Shown here: piece by piece, positions 20,996-32,648 of the stretch
Numbering within the stretch: position 1 is the stretch's first letter
Layout: each line of letters opens with the position of its first letter
Assembly: GCA_948474755.1 (NCBI GenBank)
Contig: CAOLHI010000397.1
Coordinates: 372,001 to 436,000 of the forward strand
Direction: 5' to 3'
DNA from: Ctenosaura bakeri
Lineage: Eukaryota > Chordata > Lepidosauria > Squamata > Iguanidae
DNA length: 64,000 nucleotides
Translations under genes and position numbers: made by a program
Notes under the pieces: generated by a model
Databases searched by the model: none
What the model was told of the DNA's origin: nothing
What the model saw: only the letters and a program-made list of their open reading frames with translations

Positions 20996-22040
20996 TTAGT
21001 CAGGAAATCCCTGCAAAATAGGCATACCCCATCCACACATTTACAGAAATGCCAAGACAATGAAATCTCAAAAGGATGAAAACACTCAGTATAGTAAAAA
21101 AACAAATAGAACAAAACAAAAACATTTAAGTAAATGAAGCCAATGGAAGAAGTTTAAAAAAGAAAGACCAGCACCTTCTTCCTCTACCACTCACTGGCCC
21201 AGTTTCTAGAGAGTGCAACAGGATACGTGTACATGAAGAAATTATGAGGACAGAAATTATTGTGTCCCCCAAATCCAGAGGAATTTTATGCCAGTTAATG
21301 GCTCAGGCTGGCTTGGTAGCTGGCTGCCTTTAAATCAAAGGCAGTGCAATGCAGGCAATGAAATTGGATTAACTGTAAAATGGCTCTTGTTTAAATCCCA
21401 AGGTGATACCTGACACATCCAGCCACTAACTTTGCCGACTCAAGCTCAGGAGATAAGCAATGAGTTGTACAGTGGTTCCTTTGCATTTGGCCCAAGAAAT
21501 ACATTTCAAAGAACAAGCAGGCTGTCCTGTATGGCAGGTGAAATGCTTAGATGTCAGATCAGCATTGTTAAGACCCTATCTGTATGCATAGTAACGATCA
21601 TGTGTACAGCCAAGAATAGGCTTCATGAAGAGAAGCAGGGAAGAATAGACAGTCTCGTGTTTTACCCATTCTGGGTGGCTTTGTAAAAAAATCCTTTAGA
21701 AATTAAAATGTTATTGACACTTGCTGACCTGTGTGTCGTTTCTCTGAAGACCAACAGTAAATATACCAAATGTTTGAGTAAAATATCTAAATTTTCAGAG
21801 CAAGTGCCAATAAAGAAAAGTTTCTTTTGTGTCTTCAGAGCTAACTCTGCAACGAGGGAATATTTCATTATTCTTTTGATAGATTATCCTAACTGTGCAG
21901 ATCACTCCTTACCTGTAGGTTTTTGTGAAAAGCTGTGTTGTTGTTTTTCCTTCTAATGACAAAACCAACTCTGAAAATTCCTTGCCTAAGAAAACTGAAA
22001 TTAACAGGGTCCCCATATGTTGACAGGTGACTTAGAGGAA
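20996..22040. other. AT-rich spacer
   Basis: Unrecognised sequence. Overlapping short frames at 21.4-22.0 kb show no known domain. Confidence 0.4.
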
Positions 22041-22044
22041 CATA

Positions 22045-22081
22045 TGTGTGTGCGTGCGTACACACACACACACGCACACAC
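22045..22081. repeat. (TG)n(CA)n microsatellite
   Basis: TG units followed by CA units make a self-complementary microsatellite. A second TG run lies at 22228-22247. Confidence 0.95.
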
Positions 22082-22227
22082 TTTGTCCATATTCCAAGAA
22101 TGAAAAATAGGAATAAGTCAACACACACATTCATGTATTTTTAAACCTGAAAATGGCTTGTGTCAGGTTAGGCTTTCCGTCTTTGCCTCTGAAAATGATC
22201 CTGCTTCTGAAATATGAATTTGCACTC

Positions 22228-22247
22228 TGTGTGTGTGTGTGTGTGTA
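22228..22247. repeat. (TG)n microsatellite
   Basis: Ten TG units in an uninterrupted run. Confidence 0.95.
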
Positions 22248-22249
22248 TA

Positions 22250-23520
22250 GGTTAAAGGAATGTGGTCTTACAAAAGGATGGAAAAGAACTAAGATGCAAT
22301 TTAGCTGCTACCTCATAGGAAGCTAAAGATTCTTTTTGTGCACCACAGACCCACAGGTTGTAGCGTTTCTTTTTTCTTTTTAAAGTAGCCAAACATAACC
22401 ACAGCAATTACTTCTGAGAAATGTGAAAAACCTGCAATTATAAAAAACTGGTTTGTAGGAGGAGGTTTGGGATGGTAATAGTATTAGTTATTTAAGCAGT
22501 TTAATAAAGGAAATTAAAGTAACTCTATAGCACAACACATTTGTTCTTTGACAATGTAAAGCAAAGTTGAATCATTTGTCTCCCTTTTGTAAAGATGGGA
22601 TGTTCTTCTGTTGCTCAGAACAAGGATTAATCAGAAGACTTTAGAAATGTTGTAACCCTGCCTTATTCACAACACTGTCATCCAGACAGCAGTCATCCTA
22701 CAACTATTCCAGTTTAGACAGTATCATGCTCTTACTTCCCAGTTGCTCAGATGGTTTTTAAATGCCTCACTTTCTCCCTGATCCTGATTTCTCTCTCTCA
22801 TCTTGTGCTTGCTTCAGTTGCAACAAACTGAGTTGCACTCAAATCAGAATGAAGAAACCTGCATTCTGGAGAGGACAGGGAGGAATACTGCTCTTTCCAA
22901 TTGGGTCAGTGCAAGAGCTGCTGCAGCAGCAGCTATTTCAAAGTTTTGAAATGGAACAGCTGTGTGATCATGAATTTCCTCCTGGGGTAAAGGAAATAAA
23001 TAAATATGTCCCTTGAAAAGCAGAGGAAGTGGGGCTTTCCTTGAGGAGATTTACTTTGAATTGTAGAAGCTAAGGAACTGTGCACCTGCTTATCTCATAC
23101 AGACACATAGATTTCCCCCCTTGATTTCCCACCTCCATTTTTCCTGAAAGAAGATTAATATTGAAGAGGAGCATTCCTGATTCAAAAATAGTTCTTCTCC
23201 TCCTTTCAGTTTGATTCATTTGGTTTTGAGACTTGCATAAATGTTATACTTTAAGGCTTAGTTTTACTGGTTTTCTCTTCTCTACCTCTTTCTTTCCATT
23301 TACTAATGCCATCTCTGTGTGAATGCATGCACCTGTGTGTGTCCACATATGCCTGTGCATGCACCAGGACTGCACAGTGGCATAGAAAAGAAATTATAAC
23401 TTGGAAGAGATTTACTGGCTTATTGTGAGATGTTTTCTAGCTATTAGAGACTTCTTCTGCAAAGTGCTGTTCCATTTATACTCATGCTGGTCTAGGACCA
23501 CCATTTATATTAACAATGAA
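22250..23520. other. Unrecognised spacer
   Basis: About 1.3 kb of AT-rich DNA. No exon or repeat that I can name. Confidence 0.4.
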
Positions 23521-23524
23521 ATCA

Positions 23525-23600
23525 TGTACACATCTACTCAGAATTAACTCCCAATGGCTTCAGTAGAATTTACTCCTAAGTAAATATGTACAGGATTGTT
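23525..23600. repeat. Palindromic dispersed repeat (TACTCAGAATTAAC type)
   Basis: ATCTACTCAGAATTAACTCC is followed by the inverse half TAGAATTTACTCCTAAGTAA and ACAGGATTGTTAAG. This is a decayed copy of the short squamate palindromic repeat. Confidence 0.6.
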
Positions 23601-25024
23601 AAGAAAGGAGTCATTCTAAAAGGCCATTGGAATGCGTGTTTTTTTTTTAAAAAAAATAATGATCATGTTTTTTCCCAACTGCATCTTTCTTTGTCTTTCT
23701 TATAATTTTATTCCAGTTATCTCCTAGAGATAATTATTATGGCCTGTCTTTTAATAGTTACAGATTATTGCTGTGAATTATCTTAGTAATATTATTCTTC
23801 TTTTTGTTTGAACTTCCTTTTCCCATTTTTGTATACTTATTGTTTTGACAGATTTTATGTTACAAACTGCCCTATAATAAAAAAAGTGGGTATTCAGTTT
23901 CTTATATAGAATGCAATAGAAAAATATGCATGTTGACTGCAGCTTTACCAGAACGTGGATATTTAATTATTCCTAAGGGTTTATACATCTAATGTATCAG
24001 TTTCTCCTTCTAATTTCTGGACTGACTATCTTATCTTTGTCTTGATAGTTGACTAAGTGGGTAGGGGAATAAAGCCATGGGTACTGCCAATGGTTTCTAG
24101 TAGCAGGTAGAGATCTTGAGAACATAGACAGGAGCTGATAAGGGGCTACTTTAGAAGATCTTAAAAGCTGCTGAAGAAACTCACAGGCCCCATTAGATTT
24201 TCTGTCATGCATATGATGAGAAAAACACACCAGTAGAAAATCTGCTGGATTGTCTTGCTGTGACAGCAGTAGCTATTGTGCTGGGCAGCCTTTTTGACTG
24301 TAGGTCCACCTTGCTGTTTATGCTCTGTTGGCTAGTAGAAGTCTCAGGGACAGGTTCCAAACAGAAAGGGCTTTGTGACAGGATAGGGCTGTCGTAGTAC
24401 AACATGCGCCTCAGTGGTTTGACAAGATGGAGAAGGTTTCAATTAAAGAAGTCTGACCTAGTCTGGTTTCCCATTTCAGCTTTAAGCACTGGCTGTGCCC
24501 ACCCCCAACTTCAGTCCAAATGATTGGCTTAGAAATGATATTTTAGCCTCTTTGCAACAACACAGAATCAGTTTCCAATGAAGTATAATTAGTGGTGAAT
24601 TCTGCATCTTAGCTGCATCTTAGATATTGGGGGAAAGGGAGTTGTAACAAAAATAAAACAAAAATAAAAAATAAAACAGCTCACCACTATAGTGAGCCAT
24701 AGGATGTGGCAGCTATCAAGTCTGATCGCTTTAAACCAAAGGTACTTTATACCACATGCAATTCCCAAGATGATCTATGTTGCCCTGCCCCCACTCCTCC
24801 AAGACTCCTCTTTTCTAGCTGGAAGAGAAAGAGGAGCAAATTGTTGCTGCCAGAAGCTTTCATGAACAGCAGTTCATCTTTTAAGCAGGTCCTAGTGTGC
24901 ATCCCCAGCCACTGTTTAACATCAAACAGATAAAATACTTGTCTTTCAAAACATAAAGTGGACTTCTGACCACTTTTTGGGGTTTGTTTCTTTGGGGGAA
25001 CATTTATGGCAGTCTTTGTGACCC
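23601..25024. other. AT-rich spacer
   Basis: Unrecognised, with poly-T/poly-A runs at about 23640-23660 and an A-rich tract at about 24645-24680. The T-rich stretch at 23.69-23.88 kb could be an old LINE 3' region on the minus strand, but I cannot align it. Confidence 0.35.
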
Positions 25025-25073
25025 CTTTGCTCTTCCCAGAAGGAACAATTAGGGAGGACCCCCCCCCAATAAC

Positions 25074-25132
25074 TAATAACTAAAATAATTATAAAAAATA
25101 ATTATAAAAAATATAAAAATAAAAAAAAATAG
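25074..25132. repeat. A-rich low-complexity tract
   Basis: Degenerate repeats of ATAAAAAATA/AATTATAAAA follow a C9 run. It may be a decayed retroposon tail. Confidence 0.7.
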
Positions 25133-25259
25133 AGATTTCCATTTTAACATACACATTAATCAGGCCTGCTTACAGCTTAAAATCAGAACACCATGAAGTA
25201 GAATAAGAATACAAGAAAGGCAGAGACCACTGTTAAAACATAAACTTTACATCTGGGTT

Positions 25260-25373
25260 CAGGAACGTGTAGTCCTCCCGATGTTCTTAAACTATAGTTC
25301 CCATTATCTTTCACCATTGGCTATGCCAACTAGGACTGATGTAGTCCAAAAACAGCTGAAGAGGTACCTGCTT
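25260..25373. mobile_element. Palindromic DNA-transposon fragment (TAGTCC... type)
   Basis: The left half (GTAGTCCTCCCGATGTTC, AAACTATAGTTCCCATTATC) and right half (GGACTGATGTAGTCCAAAAA) are approximate inverse complements. This is the pattern of short hAT-like MITEs frequent in reptiles ('gactacaactcccatcat...'). It is diverged and without visible target duplication. Confidence 0.5.
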
Positions 25374-25409
25374 GGAGGGTTGTGAGTCACCCAATGCATG
25401 TTGGATCCA

Positions 25410-26000
25410 TACCCTTCCTGCTCATAAAAACAGCCAGAAACTTCACTGTACTGGATAATTACAAGCCAGTCCCAAATTCTCTATTCTTGGGCAATGTTCT
25501 GGAGCCTGTGAGAGCCTCTCAGAACCAGAAACAACCAGATAAAATGGATCATCTAAATCCATTTCAATCTGACTTCAGGTCTGGTATATGGTATCCTAAT
25601 CAGAAGCTGGAGAAGTGTCTCTCTGTTGGTAATACTGAAGATCTCAGTGGCTTTCTGTACCATCAGCCACAGTATCCTTCTGGGCCTTTAGAAAGTGTTC
25701 AGTGGTTCCAAAATACTGGTCAGATTAATCATCAGACCACTGGCCAGGGCTGGTTATAGGGACTCTTTTGTGACAGAGAGTTGCCAGTTCATTTCAGTTG
25801 CCCATTTCAAAATGATCGTTATGAATTATAAAACTCCCTACAGCTTGGGTCCAGGTCATCTGAAAGATCATTGTTCCCCATATGAGTCTGCCCAAATACT
25901 GAGGTGCTTGGAAGAAGGCCTTCTTGGTTACTGCTCCCAAGTAATGAACCCCTATCCAAAGTAAGCTAGTCTGGTCCCCTCTCTGCTCTTCTTCTACTGG
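25410..26000 (+). mobile_element. L2/CR1-type LINE relic: reverse-transcriptase pieces
   Basis: The first frame (25382-25759) reads LDNYKPVPNSLFLGNVLEPV, MDHLNPFQSDFRSG. This matches the NYRPVSNLPFLGKVLE...DYLDPFQSGFRPG motif at the start of the reverse-transcriptase domain in L2/CR1-clade LINEs. It then jumps to VQWFQNTGQINHQTTGQGW (usual LQxVQNAAARLI). The next frame continues with HFKMIVMNYKTPYSLGPGHL, KDHCSPYESAQILRCLEEGL, matching FKILVLTYKALxGLGPAYLKDxLxPYEPARxLRSS near the C-terminus. The middle, including the AFDxVxH and (F/Y)ADD catalytic boxes, has been deleted. It is a dead fossil. Confidence 0.82.
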
Positions 26001-26555
26001 GAGACAAATAACTTTTGATTCAAGTTTTTGGTCATTAAGTAGAAGAGTTTGTAGCAGGGGTGCTGTGCTTTTGGCTCATCTACTATATTCTAAATTCCAT
26101 GTGTACTTTTTAATTTAGGGCTGTTTTTAATATAATAAATTAAAATAGGGTACAGTTAAAATTAATTATAGCAAAAAATTAACAAGCAATTAATTATAAC
26201 AAAAAAGTTGTAAGCTAGCTCAGGAACCTGAGAAAGTTGGGATATAAAATTAAAATAAATAATAGGGGACCAAGACAGGTGGCAGGGTGTGGTATACACA
26301 GCTTTCTCCTCCAAGGGAAGGGAATTGCCACAGAGTGTGCAAGTAACAGTGGGAAGGCTTTCTCATTGCTCCCTAGCATTGACTGCCTGAGTATCTCATC
26401 TCTCTGGTTGAATCTGTCCTCTGTTGCTCCTAAAGAACTCGTTTTCAATATCACAATGTCTATGAATATGGAACCGGAATATAACCATAGTGGCTGTTGG
26501 AGTTAGAGTTTCTCAGGATGTTGGCCCTATTGGGAAATTCTATGAAAGCTAAAAT
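26001..26555. other. AT-rich spacer
   Basis: Unrecognised sequence between the LINE relic and the candidate LTR. Confidence 0.4.
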
Positions 26556-27099
26556 TGTTAGGAATCAGCCTTCTTTTAGCAGAGTAACAGAAAAGCATGC
26601 CCAAATTTCTGTGTGGCTTCCCTGAACTGAAACTAAGAAAACAAAAACAAGGTAGGCAGTTTCAGGTTACAAGCTTAGAAAAGTTTACTAATGGCTTTTA
26701 CATTTACATATGCATTGGGGAATCTACATCCTAACTAGCTAATTAACAGATCAGGTAAGATAGTAGCTTCATTCTTAACTTACCATCTTCTTGATGGAGA
26801 TGTGAAGCACGGTTGGAAAGAAGGAAACAGGAGCAAAAATGGAGGAGAGAGATCTGACAAGGGTGTCTTTTATAAGGGATTACATAGGGACTATCCTGGG
26901 TCACATGATCTGGTCATCGGAACACCAAAGGTACTTATGATCATGCATTTAAATGATACAAGGGCAAATGGTGAGGCTTTAGGTGAGAAGAGGGAAGGCT
27001 TTAGCATGCCAAGGAGAAGACACCTGATGTTATCTAAGCCCCATTTGCCCTAAAAACAGATGGGCGAGGGGAGAGAGAATGCTGGAATTTTTTCCAACA
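26556..27099 (-). mobile_element. Candidate solo LTR of a different endogenous retrovirus family
   Basis: This roughly 544 bp segment reads on the minus strand from TGTTGGAAAAAATTCC to TTCCTAACA, so it has TG...CA ends with near-inverted TGTT/AACA. Minus-strand landmarks are a TATA-like CTTATAAAAGACACCC (rc around 26861-26876), a splice-donor-like GATGGTAAGTTAAG (rc near 26770-26790), and a possible AGTAAA polyadenylation variant (rc near 26690). The size and order suit an LTR. The flanks do not show a duplication (AAAT against GTGG), so the boundaries or identity may be wrong. It is not similar to LTR copies A-E. Confidence 0.5.
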
Positions 27100-27389
27100 G
27101 TGGCTAATGATACTGTAAGCCATTCTTGATGAATTTATCATTCCCTTCTTATGGGGCTTCTAAGATAGTTATCACTTCCTGTGGCAATACCTTCCGTAGT
27201 CATACACTCTCTTTTGTGTAGCTATGTATTTTCTTTGGTCTGTGTTGAATCTTTTTTAAAAACTAGCACCACTGGATGATACCGAGTTACGGCATTGTGA
27301 GAGAAAATGTGGGGGAAAAAAGTATGATGGGCCATGAATCCCATCTGAGAGTGGGTATTACATAATCAATTTTGAGGACAAAAGGTAAC

Positions 27390-27570
27390 TATGTTAGTCT
27401 GCTTCAGCAAAAATAATGCGTTTTGCAGCCCATTAAAGACTGATGCGTTTTATTTGGCATGAGCTTTTGTGAACTCAAGGCCACTTGCATGTAATGAAGT
27501 GGACTGAAGTTTACATTCGCTTACGCCAAATAAAATGTGTTGTCTTGGAGATGCTATAGCACTCATTGTT
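27390..27570. repeat. Ancient amniote dispersed repeat (GTTAGTCTG type)
   Basis: Landmarks in order are TATGTTAGTCTGCTTCAGCA, CCATTAAAGACTGATGCGTT, TTTATTTGGCATGAGCTTTT, GTGAACTCAAGGCCACTTGC and ATGTAATGAAGTGGACTG. These match a repeat widespread in turtles and lizards ('gttagtctgt...aagctttcgtg...cccacttcatcgatg'). I recall the pattern but not a settled classification. A second, shorter copy is at about 46443-46530. Confidence 0.55.
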
Positions 27571-28688
27571 TTTCTATAGTCAATGGCGCAATTAGTTAAG
27601 CAGTGGTAGAGTTAGACTTTAGACTGAATGGTCTTACCAGTGAGACTGTTTAGATGGTAGTGAATATTATTTCACTTAGTTCCAAAGGTGGTAAATCTAG
27701 CCCTGCTATATTTTTGTGCGGTCCTTTTCCCTTTGTTGAATGGAACCCTAGACACCTGCCCCCAAGGCCTGATGGCACCACTGTACACAACAAGTACACA
27801 ATTACTACTGTGGCCTAGATTCTTGTTAAATGAGTCAATAGAGAGCCTTTTCTCTTTCAAAACAAACCACCTGACATTGATGAGGAATACATAATTAACT
27901 AGAGGAAACTCATATTGCATACAAATTGGTGCCATCAGTCCGTTTCATACAGTACTGATACTTAGCTCCTTTCAGTGAGAGGCAGCAGAGAAGAGGCACA
28001 ATGCACCTGTTAAACACCACAGAATAACATCAGACAAGAAGACAGAGTACGAGGAAACAGCACAACATTGAATCCAGTTGGAACAGTGGAGGAAACCTAA
28101 GCTGGCAAAATGGAATTATCTGTACTGGAATGTTGCCAGAACCTCAAGTTAATTGTACCTTTAATCATTCCGAAGTGCAAGGCAGTCTTGAATATGCAAG
28201 GACCAAGAAGAGATCAAAGTTTTTCTTTTTTAAAAAGGACAACAACCATGTTACATTCTTTAGTTTGGGGATGAGGTTAGAAATAAATGTTGAAAGGTAT
28301 CAGGGAACTGCAAACCTGGAATGAATTTGGAATTAATTTTTATTGTCTTGCACACTTCAGATTATCAGGTACCAAAACGCCATACCTAATGAAATGTGAT
28401 GTTCCTTATTAAGCTACCACATAATAATGCATGTTAGCCTTAAATATAATCAAATGCTTAATGAGATGGCATTCCACGTATCAAATATTCCAGTTTTAAT
28501 TGTCAAATACTGTCAAAAGTAAATTCTCAGCTCCTGTCAGATACTGAAAGAGATATCTGGTATCAACTATTTCCACTGAGAGTATACAATATCTGTTGAC
28601 AGTTACACAACAAAAGGTGCAAAGGGGCATTTTGGAGGGAATTTGTGAAAGCAAAAGTTTTTTTTCCTGTTCTTTGTGGAACCAAACA
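27571..28688. other. AT-rich spacer
   Basis: About 1.1 kb with no gene or recognised repeat. Confidence 0.4.
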
Positions 28689-28690
28689 AC

Positions 28691-28915
28691 TGTTGTTGTT
28701 GTTGTTGTTGTTATTGTTGTTGTTGTGTGTATTCAAGTAATTTCTGACTTATGGCAACCCTACAGTGAGCCTATCATGGAGTTTTATTGGCAAGATTTGT
28801 TCCAAGGGTGTTTGCCTTTGCCTTGCTCTGAGACTGAGAGAGTGTGACTTGCCCAAGGTCACCCAATGGATTTCCATGGCCAAGTGCATGGTAGTGCAAT
28901 GCTCAAACCACTACA
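28691..28915 (-). mobile_element. Sauria-type SINE with long (TTG)n tail
   Basis: This minus-strand copy starts at the left with a (GTT)n tail of 36 bases (28691-28726). It continues with the Bov-B-like end (GTATTCAAGTAATTTCTGAC TTATGGC), GGCAAGATTTGTTCCAAGGG, CTGAGAGAGTGTGACTTGCC and CAAGGTCACCCAATGG. It reaches a tRNA-like head (CAATGCTCAAACCACTACA) that lacks the B-box segment. It is one of the better-preserved bodies in the window. Confidence 0.88.
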
Positions 28916-28997
28916 ATGATACAATTCTAATGCCATTGACTTCAAAGAAAGACTGCTGACTTCAAGATTTATGTATCCTGTGCAATGTGAAAATCTA

Positions 28998-29137
28998 GGC
29001 CATTTCTGCACTAAACTGTTATAGTGCTATTATTCCATTTTCAACATCCTATGGAATCCTGGGTTTTGCAGTATGGATTCCATAGGAAGTTGAAAGTGGA
29101 ATAATAGCACTATAACAGTGTAATGAGGAAATGGCCC
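28998..29137. mobile_element. Palindromic MITE, GGGCC family, copy 3 (internally deleted)
   Basis: Ends GGCCATTTCTGCACTAAACT and TAATGAGGAAATGGCCC flank a shortened 140 bp palindrome. The central spacer of the other copies is gone. ATCCTATGGAATCCTGGG is met almost directly by its inverse GGATTCCATAGGAAGTTG, giving a long hairpin with a very short loop. Confidence 0.87.
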
Positions 29138-29148
29138 TGATATAGTGT

Positions 29149-29365
29149 TGTTGTTGTCATTAGTATCATGCTCCTTCATGTCAACTCCAAGTTACAGGGT
29201 TTTGTTGGCAAGATTTATTCAGAGGAGGTTTGCCATTTGTTTTCTATTGCCTTCCTATATGGCTGAGAGAGCAGGACTTGCCCAAAGTCACCTAGTGAAT
29301 TTCCATAACTGAGCAGGGATTTGAAACATAGCCTACTCCAACATATAAACCGTTATATCACATGA
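29149..29365 (-). mobile_element. Sauria-type SINE
   Basis: This minus-strand copy begins only 12 bp after the MITE, with GTTGTTGTTGTCATTAGTAT at the left. It includes GGCAAGATTTATTCAGAGGA, GGCTGAGAGAGCAGGACTTG and CCCAAAGTCACCTAGTG. It ends at a decayed head (GGGATTTGAAACATAGCC, complement of the B box). Confidence 0.82.
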
Positions 29366-32300
29366 CTCAGACTTAATAGTCTAATATTTGACCTAAATGA
29401 ATCTTTGTTCAGTTGTTGGTATCTCCCATCTCAACTGAACCACAACCCATCCCATTCAGCAAGGTCCTTTAGTCATTTCTGTCACATTGAAGGAGACATA
29501 ATTGGAGGGACTGCTGTTGGATAAAGAGGACAGTGAAATCCACTCCCACCTGCCCAGTTGCACACTCCAAAATCAGAATCCTTTCTGTTAACTTCTATAT
29601 TTCTTTATTGTAGCCAGGGCAATCTCATACATTTTGCTGCCTGAGGTTAAGAACGAGATGGCACTTCCTCCCAGCTCCATGTGCAAAGGTTTATTTGACT
29701 TACAGTTCAATCTTTCTTTAGTGCTGCCACAACTGAAGGCAGCAAGCTGAGCTAAACAGTATAGGCCAAGGTGTATGGCATGCTAGTAGCTTCTCCAGCA
29801 CTTTTGCCTTTTGTCAATATCTGCCACCTGAAGTAACCATGTCATTCTGCCTAATGGCAGGGTTGGCCCTACCTATTATCTTACCATATAAAAAGAAGGA
29901 TACATAAAGGCACAGCTTTTGCAGTTTATTACTGTGCATGCATAGTGTATGTGAGAGAGCTTATGTGTAGCTTTTTGTCATGCATGTATGTTTATGTGAA
30001 TAGCTTATGGACTCCAGAAAAACATGATGAAGTTTTGGAGAAACCCTTTCTACATATGAATTGCTGATTACATTTGGCTGCTATGTTTTAGTGAAATGTT
30101 TGTAAACAATTATTTTGTAATGATTGTATTATTAATGTTTAAAAATTAAAAATTAAAATGCCTGTACTTAACTTATATTTGATCCCTTCCCAATTTACAC
30201 ATTCATGTGTATAAACTGAGAATCAGATATAGATGAGATAGAGATATACTCCTAAAGCATAACTGTATTTATAAAGTACCCTATAAAACCAGAACAAAAT
30301 AAAAATTCAATGTGTGGGACGTGTATATATGTGTCTTCATATTCTGCTGCAGCAGTAAGTAGATCTCAAAAAATCTTTACCTTTTATTGTAGACAGTGTG
30401 TCAAATGCAGTTTACATTTCTCAGCCAGTAATTATATTTTTGTGCAAGTGGCTCTGAAGACATAGACACAACAAATAATAACTGGCTTTATTGGGAGGAA
30501 AAACAAGCATTTTTATCAACATGAAAGAGCTGCAATGAATTTAGGAGACCTCACATACAGCTGTAATATAATAAATTTGGAGGATTAATGGAATTGCGGG
30601 CTACAGTGGTAACCTACACTTCTGGCTGCCTATTTTAAGGAAGCTGATAATACAGTTTATCATGGACTCCATGGGAATTCCCACAATATATTAGTTGTGG
30701 GGTAACAATAAAGCGCACACAGTCAGGGGTATGTCTCTTTTGACACACATTCTCTTCCCACACTTATTTTACCAGGGAAACAACTCTGGTGCAGTTTAAT
30801 TAAACTCCACTGCAATGAATTAGTCCAGGTCCTAGCCTTCTGACAGCAAGGAACTTGGCAGTACCGCAGGGGGCTGTCCTTCCCTGACACCACAGTCTGC
30901 AGACGTTTTGGGATTGGGAATGGAGGGTTTCTCTGGTGATACTGTCATTGGGCACACCTATAATTGTCAGTCACAGAATCAAGCCACACTCTTTATTTGG
31001 TCTCTAACAGACTTTTCCCAGATGCAGGTAGATGCTTTGGAATGAGAAAAGGTATTTAACCTTCCCACACTGTTTTTTAACCCCCAAAACACTTGCCTGA
31101 TATTTTCTGATCTCTGTGAGAATTCCAACATATTGTGGATAACAATCACAGATAGGACAAAATGTACACTCCTTGGACTGCCAATTATTTTCTGACCTCA
31201 AAAAGAATCCTAGTATCATTTCAATGGGGGGGGAGATTTCCTCCTAAATGGGGTTCAGTCTGCTAACAAGCAGAGCGAATCTCTAATCTCATCACATCAT
31301 AATTTACCAAAAATATGTCATGGGACAATTTCCCCCCCAATATGTTCAACTTCCCAGAGTTGAAAAGACAAAAATGAATATATACGTTGGGTCTTTAGTT
31401 GTTGCTCTGTGTGTTTTTTCTTAAACTATACATGGTAACTGGCTGAAATTTGGGGAAACTGTTTATTGTTGATAGCATTATAGACTGGAGCATCTATATT
31501 GTAGTACAGTTCTGAGTGCTTTCTACAGTAAAATGTGACCCTCAGAGCCTAAAATGTCCTGTTTAGTTTATGGAAGTTAAATAACCTTCCCCATTTTCCA
31601 GGAAAAATTAATATTCTTTCAAATTTCCAATATATATTTCAGCAACTATCCAATTTATTGACAAGGAGAACAGTCAGATTTCAGCAACTTTAGTCTTAGA
31701 GACTTAGAGACCCATCCCTAACTATGAATGTGGTTTGTTACAGGGTTTGATCAGCTGGATCTAGAAACAGGTTTATTTAGAAGATGGAACTTGCCTTCTG
31801 GTTAGTATTTCAGAATTGCAGCCTATCTCATACTGCCGAAACTTTGTCTCATTGCCATTGCACCACAGCTTTAAAACTGTCATGATAGTCATTCCCACTC
31901 CCAAGGTACCCTGGGAAATTTTGTTATGTGACAGGGAGATTAGAGCACCTTTGTCAAATTAGAGTGCTCTCTTGCTTATTCTGCTGATTACTTGTTTCAA
32001 TACAATAGATGAACTGGTGGAAACAACAAAGAAAAGGAACTGCAGGAACACAGACAGGAGGCCATTGAGGACAGTCAACGTATGATCCTTCCTCTTGTAC
32101 TGTGGTGCTTAAGCTGCTGTCTTCACCTGGGACACCTTGATGCCTTGTCTGCCCTGCCAGATTCTAGCTAGTTTACAAAAAGGGAGCTTCACCTCTTCAT
32201 TTTGCCCACAGCAATTCAGCATAGTCAGCCACTCCATTGGGAGCTAGGTTGCATACTGCAAGGGTGGCAAAGAAGGGGTGTAGATTTGGGTAGCCTGTCT

Positions 32301-32644
32301 TCTCAAACCCTGCAGGGAGCTAGGCCTCAAAATGGTATGCCATGGCACTTGGGCTTGTAGATTTTAAACTCATTTGCTTTTCATTCCAGGAACATCATAG
32401 CATTGTGTTGAGATTTCTCTCAGCCTCAAGCAAATCATACACATGCATACACAGAACTCCCTTTCCACATCTCCTTTCCTGGGTTCCTTTACCTCTTCCT
32501 GTGCCCTCCCCCACTTGGATTAGTCAGTGTCCCAAGAGATATTTGACCACTGGGACCTCATTTCAAATGCTGTTTTTGAAGTCAAGTTGTGTGTGGCTTA
32601 AAGGTTCCAGACAATGGCTTCATGAGTCATCATTATCTTTTGTT
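29366..32644. other. Mostly unrecognised AT-rich block
   Basis: About 3.3 kb with no coding exon. Weak candidates only: 30.69-31.10 kb begins TGTGGGGTAACAATAAAGCG, which could be the end of another LTR, but I could not find a partner end. 31.80-31.92 kb resembles a palindromic MITE half. (AT)-rich tracts lie at about 30.12-30.17 kb. Confidence 0.35.
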
Positions 32645-32648
32645 CAAT

